Positions 17,402 through 25,860 of a DNA stretch of 64,000 nucleotides are shown here, one piece after another; position 1 is the first letter of the stretch, and each line of letters opens with the position of its first letter. Location: assembly GCF_030687715.1 (NCBI RefSeq), contig NZ_CP117445.1, forward strand, positions 3,957,501-4,021,500, given 5' to 3'. Source of the DNA: Pseudomonas sp. FP2196 (GTDB lineage Bacteria > Pseudomonadota > Gammaproteobacteria > Pseudomonadales > Pseudomonadaceae). Below the pieces are notes generated by a model that saw only the letters and a program-made list of their open reading frames with translations, did not search any database and was not told the origin of the DNA. The position numbers were made by a program, and so were the translations under genes.

Positions 17402-18014
17402 GATTCTCAAAGGAACTGAGCCAGCATCGCTGACGCAATGGAAGATCAGAAACCACACCGCTACTTACCGCGATTTACCCGCTGAAGAACGTCAATCCGT
17501 TCGCACAGCTTGTATCACCGAACAATTCGGGCTGTGTGCTTATTGCTGCCAGTCCATCTCCGTGAGCGCCGCTCACAACGAACACGTTGCAGCCCAGGAT
17601 CGATTCCCTGCGCGCACTCTGGATTTCACCAACATCGTTGCCAGTTGTGAAAACCGTCTTCACTGTGGGCATGGCCGCAAGACTCAGCCGATCAAGGTGA
17701 CACCGTTCATGACTGAGTGTGAAACCGAGCTCAAGTTTTATTTGTCCGGGCGAGTGGTCGGCAAAACCGACCGTGCCACGGAATCAATCAAGACGCTGAA
17801 TCTGGGTGATACCGAAGAAAGTAATCGGGGACTGATCGAAAAACGTAAAAGAATGGTGGATGACCTTATCTTTACCGGAGGACTACGGCCTGACGCGCTA
17901 GAAGACGAGGAACTGCTGGGCATCCTTCTCGAAGATATGTTGACGCCCCAACAGGGTCAGCTTCAGCCTTTCTCTCCAGTTTTGGTCAATGTAATTCGCC
18001 AGATTCTGCCGTGA
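17394..18014 (+). CDS. Septu-like HNH endonuclease (PtuB-like, TIGR02646 type)
   Basis: This 206-residue protein begins at a GTG inside the end of the ATPase gene, with GGAG upstream, so translation is coupled. It has the retron/Septu HNH pattern: CAYC (residues 48-51), the EH of NEHVAAQDRFP (about 62-72), LDFTNIVASC and HCGHGRK further on, giving two Cys-rich zinc half-sites around the catalytic His. In the known systems PtuA and PtuB act together to cleave nucleic acid during phage infection. The pair here is predicted to be an anti-phage module. Confidence 0.82.
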   Translation: MRKILKGTEPASLTQWKIRNHTATYRDLPAEERQSVRTACITEQFGLCAYCCQSISVSAAHNEHVAAQDRFPARTLDFTNIVASCENRLHCGHGRKTQPIKVTPFMTECETELKFYLSGRVVGKTDRATESIKTLNLGDTEESNRGLIEKRKRMVDDLIFTGGLRPDALEDEELLGILLEDMLTPQQGQLQPFSPVLVNVIRQILP

Positions 18015-18050
18015 TGGAGCTGATAGCGGCTTGTTAACAGGCAAACGGCA

Positions 18051-18125
18051 AGATCAAAAGATCGCAGCCTGCGGCAGCTCCTACATGAGATCTGTGTAGG
18101 AGCTGCCGCAGGCTGCGATCTTTTG
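18051..18125. repeat. REP pair, GGAGCTGCCGCAGGCTGCGATC family
   Basis: Inverted REP units (GATCGCAGCCTGCGGCAGCT and complement) lie just after the HNH gene, forming the right edge of the accessory stretch that begins with the same REP family at 14838. Confidence 0.88.
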
Positions 18126-18133
18126 CGGGCAAT

Positions 18134-18171
18134 AAAAAATGGGCGACCTGCTGAGGTCGCCCATTTTTTTT
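18134..18171. terminator. Bidirectional intrinsic terminator
   Basis: The stem GGGCGACC / GGTCGCCC, extended by A-T pairs, has a 6-nt loop and is flanked by A-run and T-run. It can end both the HNH transcript (+) and the convergent DUF4174 transcript (-). Confidence 0.88.
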
Positions 18172-18187
18172 GATTCACGCCATGCCA

Positions 18188-18757
18188 TCAATCATCTGGC
18201 ATTTCCGGCGGCTTGCTCGGTTTTGCAGGCTTGGTCGGCTTGGCGCCTTTTGCACCTTTGGCCGGTTCAGGCTCGGCGGCGGCCGGGGCCTGAGCGGCGG
18301 CTGCAGCGGCGGCTTCCTTCTCGGCCATTGGCATGGCGTCGATGGTCTCGAAGATTTTCTTCAGGTCCACCGATTTCGCCTCATCCCCCGACGCCGAGAG
18401 TTTGGTCTCGCCGTCCTTGCCCACCAGGAAGACTTTCGGATAAGCACCGGCACCCAGCTTCAGCGAGCGCAGCAACGCCATGGTGTCTTGTTGGCCCATG
18501 TCCTTGCCGTCGAGTTGGCCGGACATGTTGAGGATGGTGTAGACCTTGATGTTGCGGTCGGCCACACCTTTTTTGTTGGCAGGGTCCTCCAGCGACTTTT
18601 TCAGGCTCACCCACACGGGGTCGACGGTGCTTTGTGCGATCACGATCAGCGGTCGGGCGCGGCCCATGTCTGCGGCAATCGGCGAATCGTTGTCAGCGGC
18701 GAACAAGGGGCCGGCAATCGCCAGCAAGAGTGTCAGGGTCAGTGACCTGATGAGCAT
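18188..18757 (-). CDS. DUF4174 domain-containing exported protein
   Basis: A 189-residue protein starts with a signal peptide (MLIRSLTLTLLLAIAGPLFA, cleaved about residue 20). The body (about 35-135) matches DUF4174, a thioredoxin-like fold without Cys: ARPLIVIAQSTVDPVW at its start and YPKVFLVGKDGETKLSASG near its end. From about residue 145 the protein is an Ala/Pro/Lys low-complexity tail. The second of two close ATGs is chosen because AAGGAG sits 6 nt upstream of it and directly abuts the first. Function unknown; periplasmic location inferred. Confidence 0.75.
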   Translation of the reverse strand: MLIRSLTLTLLLAIAGPLFAADNDSPIAADMGRARPLIVIAQSTVDPVWVSLKKSLEDPANKKGVADRNIKVYTILNMSGQLDGKDMGQQDTMALLRSLKLGAGAYPKVFLVGKDGETKLSASGDEAKSVDLKKIFETIDAMPMAEKEAAAAAAAQAPAAAEPEPAKGAKGAKPTKPAKPSKPPEMPDD

Positions 18758-18965
18758 GCGCATCTCCTTTTGATATCCACGCTCTACTGATTGCGCATCG
18801 CGGCGATTGTTCCGGGCTGTGTCCGGCAAATATGTTTCGCCTTGTCAGAAGCTTAGGTCAGGACCGGCATTGCGCAACCGAAGCCGTGCAATCGTAACGA
18901 CGATTTGATTACCGTGCAGGCGCGCATTATGTTGGCTGTTCTGCCCATGAAACGGAGTTCAACGC

Positions 18966-19430
18966 ATGCACATTGAATACCTGTGCGATTGCCCCGAATT
19001 TGTTGAAGAACTGGCCGAACTCAACTTCAAGGAGTGGGGTTACTTTCGCCCTGGCGATACGCTCGAGGCCCGCACCGAACGCATGCGCAAAGCCTGCGGC
19101 AAAGGCGCTATCCCCAGCGTAGTGGTGGCGATTGAGGACGGCAGGTTGCTCGGTGGCGCGCTGCTGATCGACAGCGACATGAAAACCCGTCCCGAGCTGA
19201 CGCCCTGGCTGGCCGGGGTTTATGTGAAGGCAGAGGAACGTGGGCGCGGAGTGGCTTCGCAACTGGTCAATCGGATTGTCGAAGAGGCCAAGGCGTTAGG
19301 CGTGCAGACGTTGTATCTGTACACCGACGCGGCGCAATCGCTCTATGCGCGGCTGGGTTGGGAGGTGGTCGAGGAGCTGGTCTACGAAGACTTGCCGGTG
19401 ACGATCATGAAGTACACCTTCGCCGACTGA
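18966..19430 (+). CDS. GNAT family N-acetyltransferase
   Basis: The 154-residue protein has a single GNAT domain. The acetyl-CoA binding motif A is visible as VYVKAEERGRGVASQLVNRI (about residues 80-99), followed by the LYLYTDAAQSLYARLGW segment typical of motif B. The acceptor substrate is unknown. GGAG precedes the ATG. It stands alone, converging on the gene at 19459. Confidence 0.88.
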   Translation: MHIEYLCDCPEFVEELAELNFKEWGYFRPGDTLEARTERMRKACGKGAIPSVVVAIEDGRLLGGALLIDSDMKTRPELTPWLAGVYVKAEERGRGVASQLVNRIVEEAKALGVQTLYLYTDAAQSLYARLGWEVVEELVYEDLPVTIMKYTFAD

Positions 19431-19458
19431 GACAATCCCTGTGGCGTGGGTACTTGTC

Positions 19459-19785
19459 TCAGCCCATTGCCAAATCGAGTGCCGCCAGTAATTGTGACGG
19501 TTCAATGCAGTGCTCGCCGAGTCTGAGTACCCCGTCGTCGAGATCAACACTCAGCATTACCGATGCGCGATCTCCAGGATATTTGCGCAGGAGCAAGTCG
19601 ATGCCACTGGCTGTCTCGTCCGCCGTGCCGATCAAATCCCATAGGCTGTCGCTCAGATCCAGCAACACCTGCTGACGCTGCTGATCAACCACAAGCGGCG
19701 CATACAGCCAATGGCTCATACGCATTTCACGGGGCTCGACGGTAATGGCCATGCGGCCATCGCAATGCAAGGTGGTTTCACTCAT
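19459..19785 (-). CDS. Hypothetical protein
   Basis: A 108-residue soluble protein without signal peptide lies 9 bp downstream of the TSUP transporter gene and is probably co-transcribed. It contains alternating beta-like segments (LHCDGRMAITVEPREMR, SVMLSVDLDDGVLRLGEHCI) around a helix (LLDLSDSLWDLIGTADET). I do not recognise the family. Confidence 0.55.
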   Translation of the reverse strand: MSETTLHCDGRMAITVEPREMRMSHWLYAPLVVDQQRQQVLLDLSDSLWDLIGTADETASGIDLLLRKYPGDRASVMLSVDLDDGVLRLGEHCIEPSQLLAALDLAMG

Positions 19786-19794
19786 GGTCTTCGA

Positions 19795-20580
19795 TCAAAA
19801 CGCCAATTTGTAGCCGATCAATAACAGCATCGTCGCCAGGCACGGGCGCAGCAGTTCGTCGGAGATGCGCCCGGTCAGGTGGCTGCCGAGCCAGATGCCC
19901 GGCAGCGAACCCACCAGCAAAAAGCCCAGCACGCCCCAATCCATGTTGCCCATGCTCGCGTGACCCAAGCCTGCGACGAGTGTCAGCGGTACGGCGTGGG
20001 CGATTTCGGTGCCGACCAGACGGCGGGTCGGCAGCAGCGGATAGAGGATGAACAGCGCGACGGTGCCGAGGGCGCCGGCGCCGATCGAAGTCAGGGCGAC
20101 CATGGTGCCGAGGATCAGACCGGTGATCACGGTCAGCACATTGAGCCGCGAACCACTTGGGTTGTAGTTGCCGCCGGCACGTTTGTGGGCGAAGTCCAGC
20201 AAGCGCTTCTTGAAGAAAATCGCCAGCGCGGTGGCGAAGAGCACGAAGCCCAGCGCCTGTTTGATGATGGCGTTCATCGCATCCGGCGCGGTGTGCAGGG
20301 TGCTGAGGAACCACAGGGTCATGGCCACTGCCGGCACGCTGCCGAGGGTCAGCCAACCGGTGATAGCCCAGTCGATGTTCTTGTTCTTTTTATGGACGAG
20401 GACGCCACTGGATTTGGTGATGGCCGCGTACAACAAGTCGGTGCCTACCGCCGTTGCGGGGTTGATGCCGAACCACAGCAGGATCGGCGTCATCAAGGAA
20501 CCGCCGCCGACTCCGGTCATACCGACAATAAAACCCACCACCAACCCGGCGATCACCAGGCCGAAATTTGCCAATTCCAT
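19795..20580 (-). CDS. TSUP family transporter (TauE/SafE-like sulfite exporter)
   Basis: The 261-residue membrane protein has two TSUP repeats with about eight helices. The first begins LVVGFIVGMTGVGGGSLMTP (about residues 11-30), the hallmark glycine-rich segment; the second has ALTSIGAGALGTVALFILYP. Members export sulfite, sulfoacetate or other organosulfur anions; the substrate here is not determined. The frame stays open far upstream, but the ATG at 20580 gives the normal family N-terminus. Confidence 0.85.
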   Translation of the reverse strand: MELANFGLVIAGLVVGFIVGMTGVGGGSLMTPILLWFGINPATAVGTDLLYAAITKSSGVLVHKKNKNIDWAITGWLTLGSVPAVAMTLWFLSTLHTAPDAMNAIIKQALGFVLFATALAIFFKKRLLDFAHKRAGGNYNPSGSRLNVLTVITGLILGTMVALTSIGAGALGTVALFILYPLLPTRRLVGTEIAHAVPLTLVAGLGHASMGNMDWGVLGFLLVGSLPGIWLGSHLTGRISDELLRPCLATMLLLIGYKLAF

Positions 20581-20691
20581 TAAGACGTCCAGAAAAACGA
20601 CAGGGAAAATCTGGCCCGCAGCATAGCGATTTTTCTTATAACCACATATATCGATGCGGTCTATCGTTATGCCCTTTAACCACATACTCCG

Positions 20692-20777
20692 TGTAGGAGT
20701 TGCCGCAGGCTGCGATCTTTTGATGTTGTCTTTTAAAAGCAAGATCAAAAGATCGCAGCCTGCGGCAGCTCCTACAG
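20692..20777. repeat. REP pair, GGAGCTGCCGCAGGCTGCGATC family
   Basis: Inverted REP units separated by about 25 nt lie between the TSUP and MFS transporter genes. Confidence 0.88.
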
Positions 20778-20789
20778 GGGTTCGCAATG

Positions 20790-22004
20790 TCAGTGCTGGC
20801 GCCGCCCCGGTTTGAAACTGTGATGGCTGTTGATCCAAACCGTGGCCAACGCAATCAGCGAGAGAATCAACAACGCCCACGGAAACGACATCGCCCCCGC
20901 GCGATCCAGCAACAACCCGCCAAACAACCCGCCGCCGGCAATCGCCACGTTCCACGACGTGGTCAGCATCGCTTGCACCACGTCGACATGGTCGCCCGCC
21001 GAATCCGCCGCCGCTGTCAGCAGCAGAGTCGCCGAGCCACCAAACGACAATCCCCACACCGCCATGCAGCCGTAGATCAGCCACGGCGACGGCGAAATCA
21101 GCGCCAATACCAACGCCGTCACGGCAAACACCGCAAGGCTGATCAGCGTCAGCCAGCGCAACCAGCGATCCACCAGCAGGCCGATGATCCAGATCCCCAC
21201 CAGCGAACACAGACCGAACACCAGCAGCACCAGATCAACGCGTTCGGCCAGTCCGGCCTGCATCAGAAACGGTGAGATGTAGGTGTAAAGAATGTTGTGC
21301 CCGAGCATCCACGTCAGCACCACAAACAGCACCGGTCGCACGCCCGGCAGGCGCAGGGACTCGAGCAATGGCAGGCGTTCGGCACGGGTCTGCCCCGGAC
21401 GATCCGGCACCGCGATGACGATCCACGCCGCCAGCACCAGGGCCAGTGCCGACATGATCCCGAACGAGGCGCGCCAGCCAATCAGATTGCCCAGCCACGT
21501 CCCCGCCGGTGTGCCCAGCGACAACGCCACTGGCGTGCCGAGCATGGCAATCGCCAGCGCCCGCCCCTGTTGATGCACCGGCACGATCCCGCGTGCATAA
21601 CCGGCCATGATCCCCCACGACAGCCCCGCGGCCATCCCGGCAAGAAAGCGCGAAGCCAGGGTCAGGCCGTAATGACTGGAAAACGTGGTGATGGTGTTGA
21701 ACAGCAGAAAGCCGCCCACCGTCATCAACAACACCCGCCGCCGTGGCCAGCCGCGCGTGGCGACGGTCAGCGGAATCGCCGCGACAATCGAGCCCAGCGC
21801 ATACAGCGTCACCAGTTGCCCGGCGAGGACTTCGCTGACGTTGAGCCCGGCGCCGATTTGCGGGAGCAGCCCGGCCGGCAGGGTTTCGGTAAGGATGGCG
21901 ATGAAGCCGGTCATGGCGAAGGCCAACAACGCGGCATAGGGCAGTTTGTCAGCGCGGGTGGCACGGTCGATATGAGTGAAATCGGCGCTTGCGGGGTCGG
22001 TCAT
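20790..22004 (-). CDS. MFS transporter, DHA1 family
   Basis: The 404-residue protein has 12 hydrophobic helices. MTGFIAILTETLPAGLLPQI near the N-terminus and LASRFLAGMAAGLSWGIMAG (helix 4) are typical of the AraJ/YdhP/sugar-efflux branch of DHA1 exporters. The loop after helix 2 carries the MFS A-motif remnant (TRGWPRRRVLL). The start has a GGGAG site about 11 nt upstream. Substrate unknown; efflux of sugars, amino acids or drugs is typical. Confidence 0.87.
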   Translation of the reverse strand: MTDPASADFTHIDRATRADKLPYAALLAFAMTGFIAILTETLPAGLLPQIGAGLNVSEVLAGQLVTLYALGSIVAAIPLTVATRGWPRRRVLLMTVGGFLLFNTITTFSSHYGLTLASRFLAGMAAGLSWGIMAGYARGIVPVHQQGRALAIAMLGTPVALSLGTPAGTWLGNLIGWRASFGIMSALALVLAAWIVIAVPDRPGQTRAERLPLLESLRLPGVRPVLFVVLTWMLGHNILYTYISPFLMQAGLAERVDLVLLVFGLCSLVGIWIIGLLVDRWLRWLTLISLAVFAVTALVLALISPSPWLIYGCMAVWGLSFGGSATLLLTAAADSAGDHVDVVQAMLTTSWNVAIAGGGLFGGLLLDRAGAMSFPWALLILSLIALATVWINSHHSFKPGRRQH

Positions 22005-22101
22005 GACGGGGACAGCTCCCTTTGGATCAATAGTGGCTTTGGATTGTATACAAAAATCCCGTTAGCTATTTGATCAATGGATCGCTGCATAGCACAAAAC
22101 C

Positions 22102-22196
22102 TTGTGGGAGCTGGCTTGCCAGCGATGAGGCCATTTCAGGCAACACTGCCTTGCCTGACCCACCGCTATCGCTGGCAAGCCAGCTCCCACAGGGTT
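22102..22196. repeat. REP pair, AGCTGGCTTGCCAGCGA family
   Basis: Inverted units of the AGCTGGCTTGCCAGCGAT REP lie between the MFS gene start and the lipoprotein gene end. Confidence 0.85.
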
Positions 22197-22234
22197 TTGT
22201 GGTGCATTGATCATCATCACCGCCCCCACAGAAC

Positions 22235-22984
22235 TCACTGCACGGGCAAAAAATTCAGGAACAGCAGACTCTGCGCGTAATTCAGGCCGATCCGCCGGTA
22301 GCGTTCATCGAGCATTTGCGTAAGCAGATCAAGGCGCGCCACCACTTTGCCGAACTCGGTGGCGAAACTCAGGTTGCTGCCCTCCTCTGAAATTTCATTG
22401 GAGAACAGCAGCGGCTGGCCTTCCTTGTTCTGGCGCTGGGACAGAATCCAAGTGGCTTTTTCGATGTTGCGCGCGGCGTTGTGAACGAACGTCGGGTTGA
22501 TCGCGTCAGTCATGTAGAACTCGACGCGATTGCCATGGGCGGTCACCAGCATGCTGCCGATGGCATAGATGAACGCGCCGACCCGATCACCGAGAAATTC
22601 CGGGCTCATCGCATAACTGAGCGCTGCCAGATCCTTGCGGCCGCCCAGCACCGGCAACGGTTGCTGCTGCTCGATGGCCAGGCGTACCTGCTTCACCGCG
22701 GCATGGATGTTGAGGAAGCCGGATTTGCGCAGCTCCTCGGGGTTGCGCAGGTACAGCTTGCCCATCAACCGATAAAGACTGTTGAGGTTGTCGCGCATCG
22801 CCAGCGTGGCCATGCGGTCGACGCTGGTCTGCAGGAATTCCTGCGGTTGACCGTCACGGATCTGAGCGATGAAGCCATTGCCGTCCTGATGCGTGCAACC
22901 GCTGACAAACAGCGACGACAGGCAGGCCAGCAACAGGCACGGGCGATGAACAAAACGGGCGATCAGGTGAAAAGCTCTCGGCAT
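22235..22984 (-). CDS. Hypothetical lipoprotein
   Basis: The 249-residue product has a type II signal peptide with lipobox FVSGC (Cys at about residue 30). The mature part is mostly helical and contains QTSVDRMATLAMRDNLNSLY and RLMGKLYLRNPEELRKSG. The ATG is preferred over an in-frame GTG 18 nt upstream, whose ribosome-binding site would be too close. It resembles conserved Pseudomonas hypothetical lipoproteins; the function is unknown. It is transcribed alone, away from galM. Confidence 0.7.
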   Translation of the reverse strand: MPRAFHLIARFVHRPCLLLACLSSLFVSGCTHQDGNGFIAQIRDGQPQEFLQTSVDRMATLAMRDNLNSLYRLMGKLYLRNPEELRKSGFLNIHAAVKQVRLAIEQQQPLPVLGGRKDLAALSYAMSPEFLGDRVGAFIYAIGSMLVTAHGNRVEFYMTDAINPTFVHNAARNIEKATWILSQRQNKEGQPLLFSNEISEEGSNLSFATEFGKVVARLDLLTQMLDERYRRIGLNYAQSLLFLNFLPVQ

Positions 22985-23229
22985 GAATTCTCGAACAGGC
23001 ACATTCCTGTGCGGCGGGAGTCACCGCATCCTGGCCATGGATAGAGCCGCCAATTGCTGAAAAGTGCAGTGTCGGCGCCGTTTCCCGACCTTCGGCGCAT
23101 CATGCCAAGCTATTTAGTCCGACTTTATTTTTGCAATAAACGTTTAATCCGCTATAAATTCTGATTCATCCCTCAATTAGCATGACTATTACCCTATTTT
23201 GAAAACAACAACAAAAAGGAAGGTCAACC

Positions 23230-24378
23230 ATGCTTCAATCCCGTCACTTGCTCTCCGGCCTCGGACTGTCCCTGATGATCGCCACCCTTTCCGCCAATGC
23301 GGCGGGCCTCAGCGCCGAACACAAAGCCTTCGGCAAAACCAATGACGGCACGCCAGTCGAGCAATACATCCTGCGCAACAGCCACGGCATGCAAGCCACC
23401 GTCATCACCTACGGCGCGACCCTGCAATCGCTGCTGGTGCCCGACAAACAAGGCAAAGCCGCCGACGTGGTGCTCGGTTTCGACGATGTCCAGGGCTACC
23501 AGAAAGGCACCGCCTACTTCGGCGCGACCATCGGCCGTTTCGGTAATCGCCTGGCCGACGGCGCTTTCGAACTCGACGGCAAGCGCTATCAAGTGCCGCA
23601 GAACGACAAGTCAAACGCCCTGCACGGTGGCACTCAGGGCTTCGACAAGAAGGTCTGGAAAGCGCAGGAAACCAAAGACAAGGATTCAGTCGGCGTGACG
23701 CTGACCTATCTGTCGGCGGACGGTGAAATGGGCTTCCCCGGCAACCTCACCACCGAAGTGACCTATCGCCTGACCGACAGCAACGAACTGCGTATCGACT
23801 ACAAGGCCAGCACCGACAAACCGACCGTGCTGAACCTGACCAACCACAGCTACTTCAACCTCGCGGGCGCCGGCAATGGCGACATCCTCAAACAGGTCGC
23901 CACCCTCCACGCCAGCCATTACACCCCTGTCACCGCCAAGCTGATCCCGACCGGTGAACTGGCGCCAGTGGCGGGCACACCGATGGACTTCACCAAGCCC
24001 ACAGCCATTGGCACGCACATCAAGGCTGATCACCCGCAGTTGAAATTCGCTGAAGCGAAACAGGGCGGTTTCGATTTCAACTGGGCGCTGGATACCAAGG
24101 GTGATGTGAGCAAAGTCGCCGCCGAGGTCAGTGACCCACAGTCCGGCCGGCATTTGCAGTTGTTCACCAGCGAACCGGGCGTGCAGTTCTACACCAGCAA
24201 CTTCCTTGACGGCACCGTCAAGGGCAAGGGTGGCAAGATTTATCCGCATTGGGGCGCGTTTACCCTGGAGACGCAGCACTATCCTGATTCGCCGAATCAG
24301 CCGAAATTCCCGAGCACGCGGCTGGATCCGGGGCAGGCTTATACCCAAAGCGTCGTCTTGAAGTTCTCTGCCAAGTAA
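23230..24378 (+). CDS. galM: Aldose 1-epimerase (mutarotase), exported
   Basis: A 382-residue galactose mutarotase interconverts alpha and beta anomers of aldoses. Conserved features are GRFGNRLADGAF, the His of NALHGGTQGFDKK (about residue 128), the His of LTNHSYFNLAG (about 204) and the catalytic Glu of LETQHYPDSPNQP (about 348). A signal peptide (residues 1-24, ending SANA) places it in the periplasm, unlike E. coli GalM. AAAAGGAAGG lies upstream of the ATG. The gene is followed by a REP. Confidence 0.92.
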   Translation: MLQSRHLLSGLGLSLMIATLSANAAGLSAEHKAFGKTNDGTPVEQYILRNSHGMQATVITYGATLQSLLVPDKQGKAADVVLGFDDVQGYQKGTAYFGATIGRFGNRLADGAFELDGKRYQVPQNDKSNALHGGTQGFDKKVWKAQETKDKDSVGVTLTYLSADGEMGFPGNLTTEVTYRLTDSNELRIDYKASTDKPTVLNLTNHSYFNLAGAGNGDILKQVATLHASHYTPVTAKLIPTGELAPVAGTPMDFTKPTAIGTHIKADHPQLKFAEAKQGGFDFNWALDTKGDVSKVAAEVSDPQSGRHLQLFTSEPGVQFYTSNFLDGTVKGKGGKIYPHWGAFTLETQHYPDSPNQPKFPSTRLDPGQAYTQSVVLKFSAK

Positions 24379-24385
24379 GAAGCTC

Positions 24386-24470
24386 AAGATCAAAAGATCG
24401 CAGCCTGCGGCCGCTCCTACAGGGGAAACACGAGCCCTGTGCAGGAGCGGCAGCAGGCTGCGATCTTTTT
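24386..24470. repeat. REP pair, GGAGCTGCCGCAGGCTGCGATC family (degenerate)
   Basis: Two inverted REP units with several substitutions (GCGGCCGCTCCTACAGG on one side, GGAGCGGCAGCAGGCTGCG on the other) lie between galM and the aldo/keto reductase gene. Confidence 0.8.
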
Positions 24471-24538
24471 GCTTTTTGAACCCTTGGACTATCCTGCTGC
24501 CCACTAAAGGTATCGACCGTTTCAGAAAGGAGGTTTGA

Positions 24539-25360
24539 ATGCGTACCCTCGAATTGGCCGGCGTGCAGGTTCCGGTGATTGGCCAAGGCACCTGGCGCAT
24601 GGGTGAAGATCGTTCGGCGCACAAGCGTGAAGTCACCGCGTTGCGCACGGGTGTCGAGCTGGGCATGACGCTGATCGACAGCGCCGAAATGTATGCCGAG
24701 GGCGGTGCCGAAACCGTGGTCGGCGAAGCCATTGCCGGTATTCGCGATCAAGTGTTTCTGGTCAGCAAGGTCTACCCGCACAACGCCAGCCGCAAGGGCA
24801 TTCCACAAGCCTGCGAGCGCAGTCTGCGTCGGCTCGACACTGATTACATCGACCTCTATCTGCTGCATTGGCGCGGCCAGTATCCGCTGGAAGAAACCGT
24901 CGAAGCCTTCGAACGCCTGCGCGAAGAAGGGAAGATCGGCCGTTGGGGCGTGTCGAATTTCGACGTCGATGACCTTGAAGAATTGGCGTCACCGGCCTGC
25001 GCGACCAATCAGGTGCTCTACAACCTGGAAGAACGCGGTGTCGAATTCGACCTGCTGCCATGGTGTCAAAAACAGCACATGCCGCTGATGGCCTACTGTC
25101 CGATCGGTCAGGGCGGCGCGATGCTGGCTGATCCGGTGTTGAAACAGATTGCCGCTCGTCACAACGTGACCCCGGCACAGGTTTCGCTGGCGTGGATTCT
25201 GCGTCAGGATGACGTCATTGCGATTCCCAAAGCTGTGCGGCCGGAACACGTGCAACTCAATGCACAAGCGGCGCAGTTGCAACTGGAGGCCGGGGATCTG
25301 GCAGCGCTGGACCAGGCGTTTCACGCGCCAAAGCGCAAGCAGCGGCTGGCCATGGTCTGA
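24539..25360 (+). CDS. Aldo/keto reductase
   Basis: The 273-residue enzyme is an AKR with a TIM-barrel fold and NADPH dependence. The catalytic tetrad is visible: Asp in LIDSAEMYAEGG, with its Tyr, Lys in FLVSKVYPHN, and His in YLLHWRG. The cofactor-binding segment AIPKAVRPEHVQLN is near the C-terminus. A strong AAAGGAGGT precedes the ATG. It is closest to small bacterial AKRs of the YeaE kind; the substrate is unknown. The DUF1810 gene follows 29 bp later. Confidence 0.9.
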   Translation: MRTLELAGVQVPVIGQGTWRMGEDRSAHKREVTALRTGVELGMTLIDSAEMYAEGGAETVVGEAIAGIRDQVFLVSKVYPHNASRKGIPQACERSLRRLDTDYIDLYLLHWRGQYPLEETVEAFERLREEGKIGRWGVSNFDVDDLEELASPACATNQVLYNLEERGVEFDLLPWCQKQHMPLMAYCPIGQGGAMLADPVLKQIAARHNVTPAQVSLAWILRQDDVIAIPKAVRPEHVQLNAQAAQLQLEAGDLAALDQAFHAPKRKQRLAMV

Positions 25361-25389
25361 GCCACCGCCGACTGGCAGAGGGCTTCGCG

Positions 25390-25860
25390 ATGAGAAGCAC
25401 TGATCAGTACGACCCGTTCAACCTGCAACGATTTGTCCAGGCACAGGACCCGGTGTTCGAACGGGTCCTGCGCGAACTCGACGAAGGCCGCAAGCGCAGC
25501 CACTGGATGTGGTTTGTCTTCCCGCAGTTCGCCGGGTTGGGCGGCAGTGAGATGTCGCGGCGCTTCGCCATCGGCTCAGCCGAGGAAGCACAAGCCTATC
25601 TGGATCACCCATTGCTCGGCGCGCGACTTCGGACTTGTACGCAGCTTGTGCTGAATGTGCGTGAGCGTTCAATCGCCGAGATTTTCGGCCATCCCGATGA
25701 CCTGAAATTTCACTCTTCAATGACGCTTTTCGCCCAGTTCGCTGCTGAAGACAGCTTGTTCAACCAGGCACTTGAGCGCTACTTCCACGGCATCCTCGAT
25801 GAGTGGACGTTGCAACTGCTGGACTCAAAACAGGCCCAGTTGCCCCCCGATCAGGGTTGA
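25390..25860 (+). CDS. DUF1810 domain-containing protein
   Basis: The 156-residue protein is a full-length DUF1810 member. It begins [20 protein letters not shown], and the signature [15 protein letters not shown] (about residues 37-51) is intact, followed by [13 protein letters not shown] and [10 protein letters not shown]. The family is helical and of unknown function. It follows the aldo/keto reductase and its last 36 bp overlap the end of the convergent polB. Confidence 0.88.
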   Translation: MRSTDQYDPFNLQRFVQAQDPVFERVLRELDEGRKRSHWMWFVFPQFAGLGGSEMSRRFAIGSAEEAQAYLDHPLLGARLRTCTQLVLNVRERSIAEIFGHPDDLKFHSSMTLFAQFAAEDSLFNQALERYFHGILDEWTLQLLDSKQAQLPPDQG

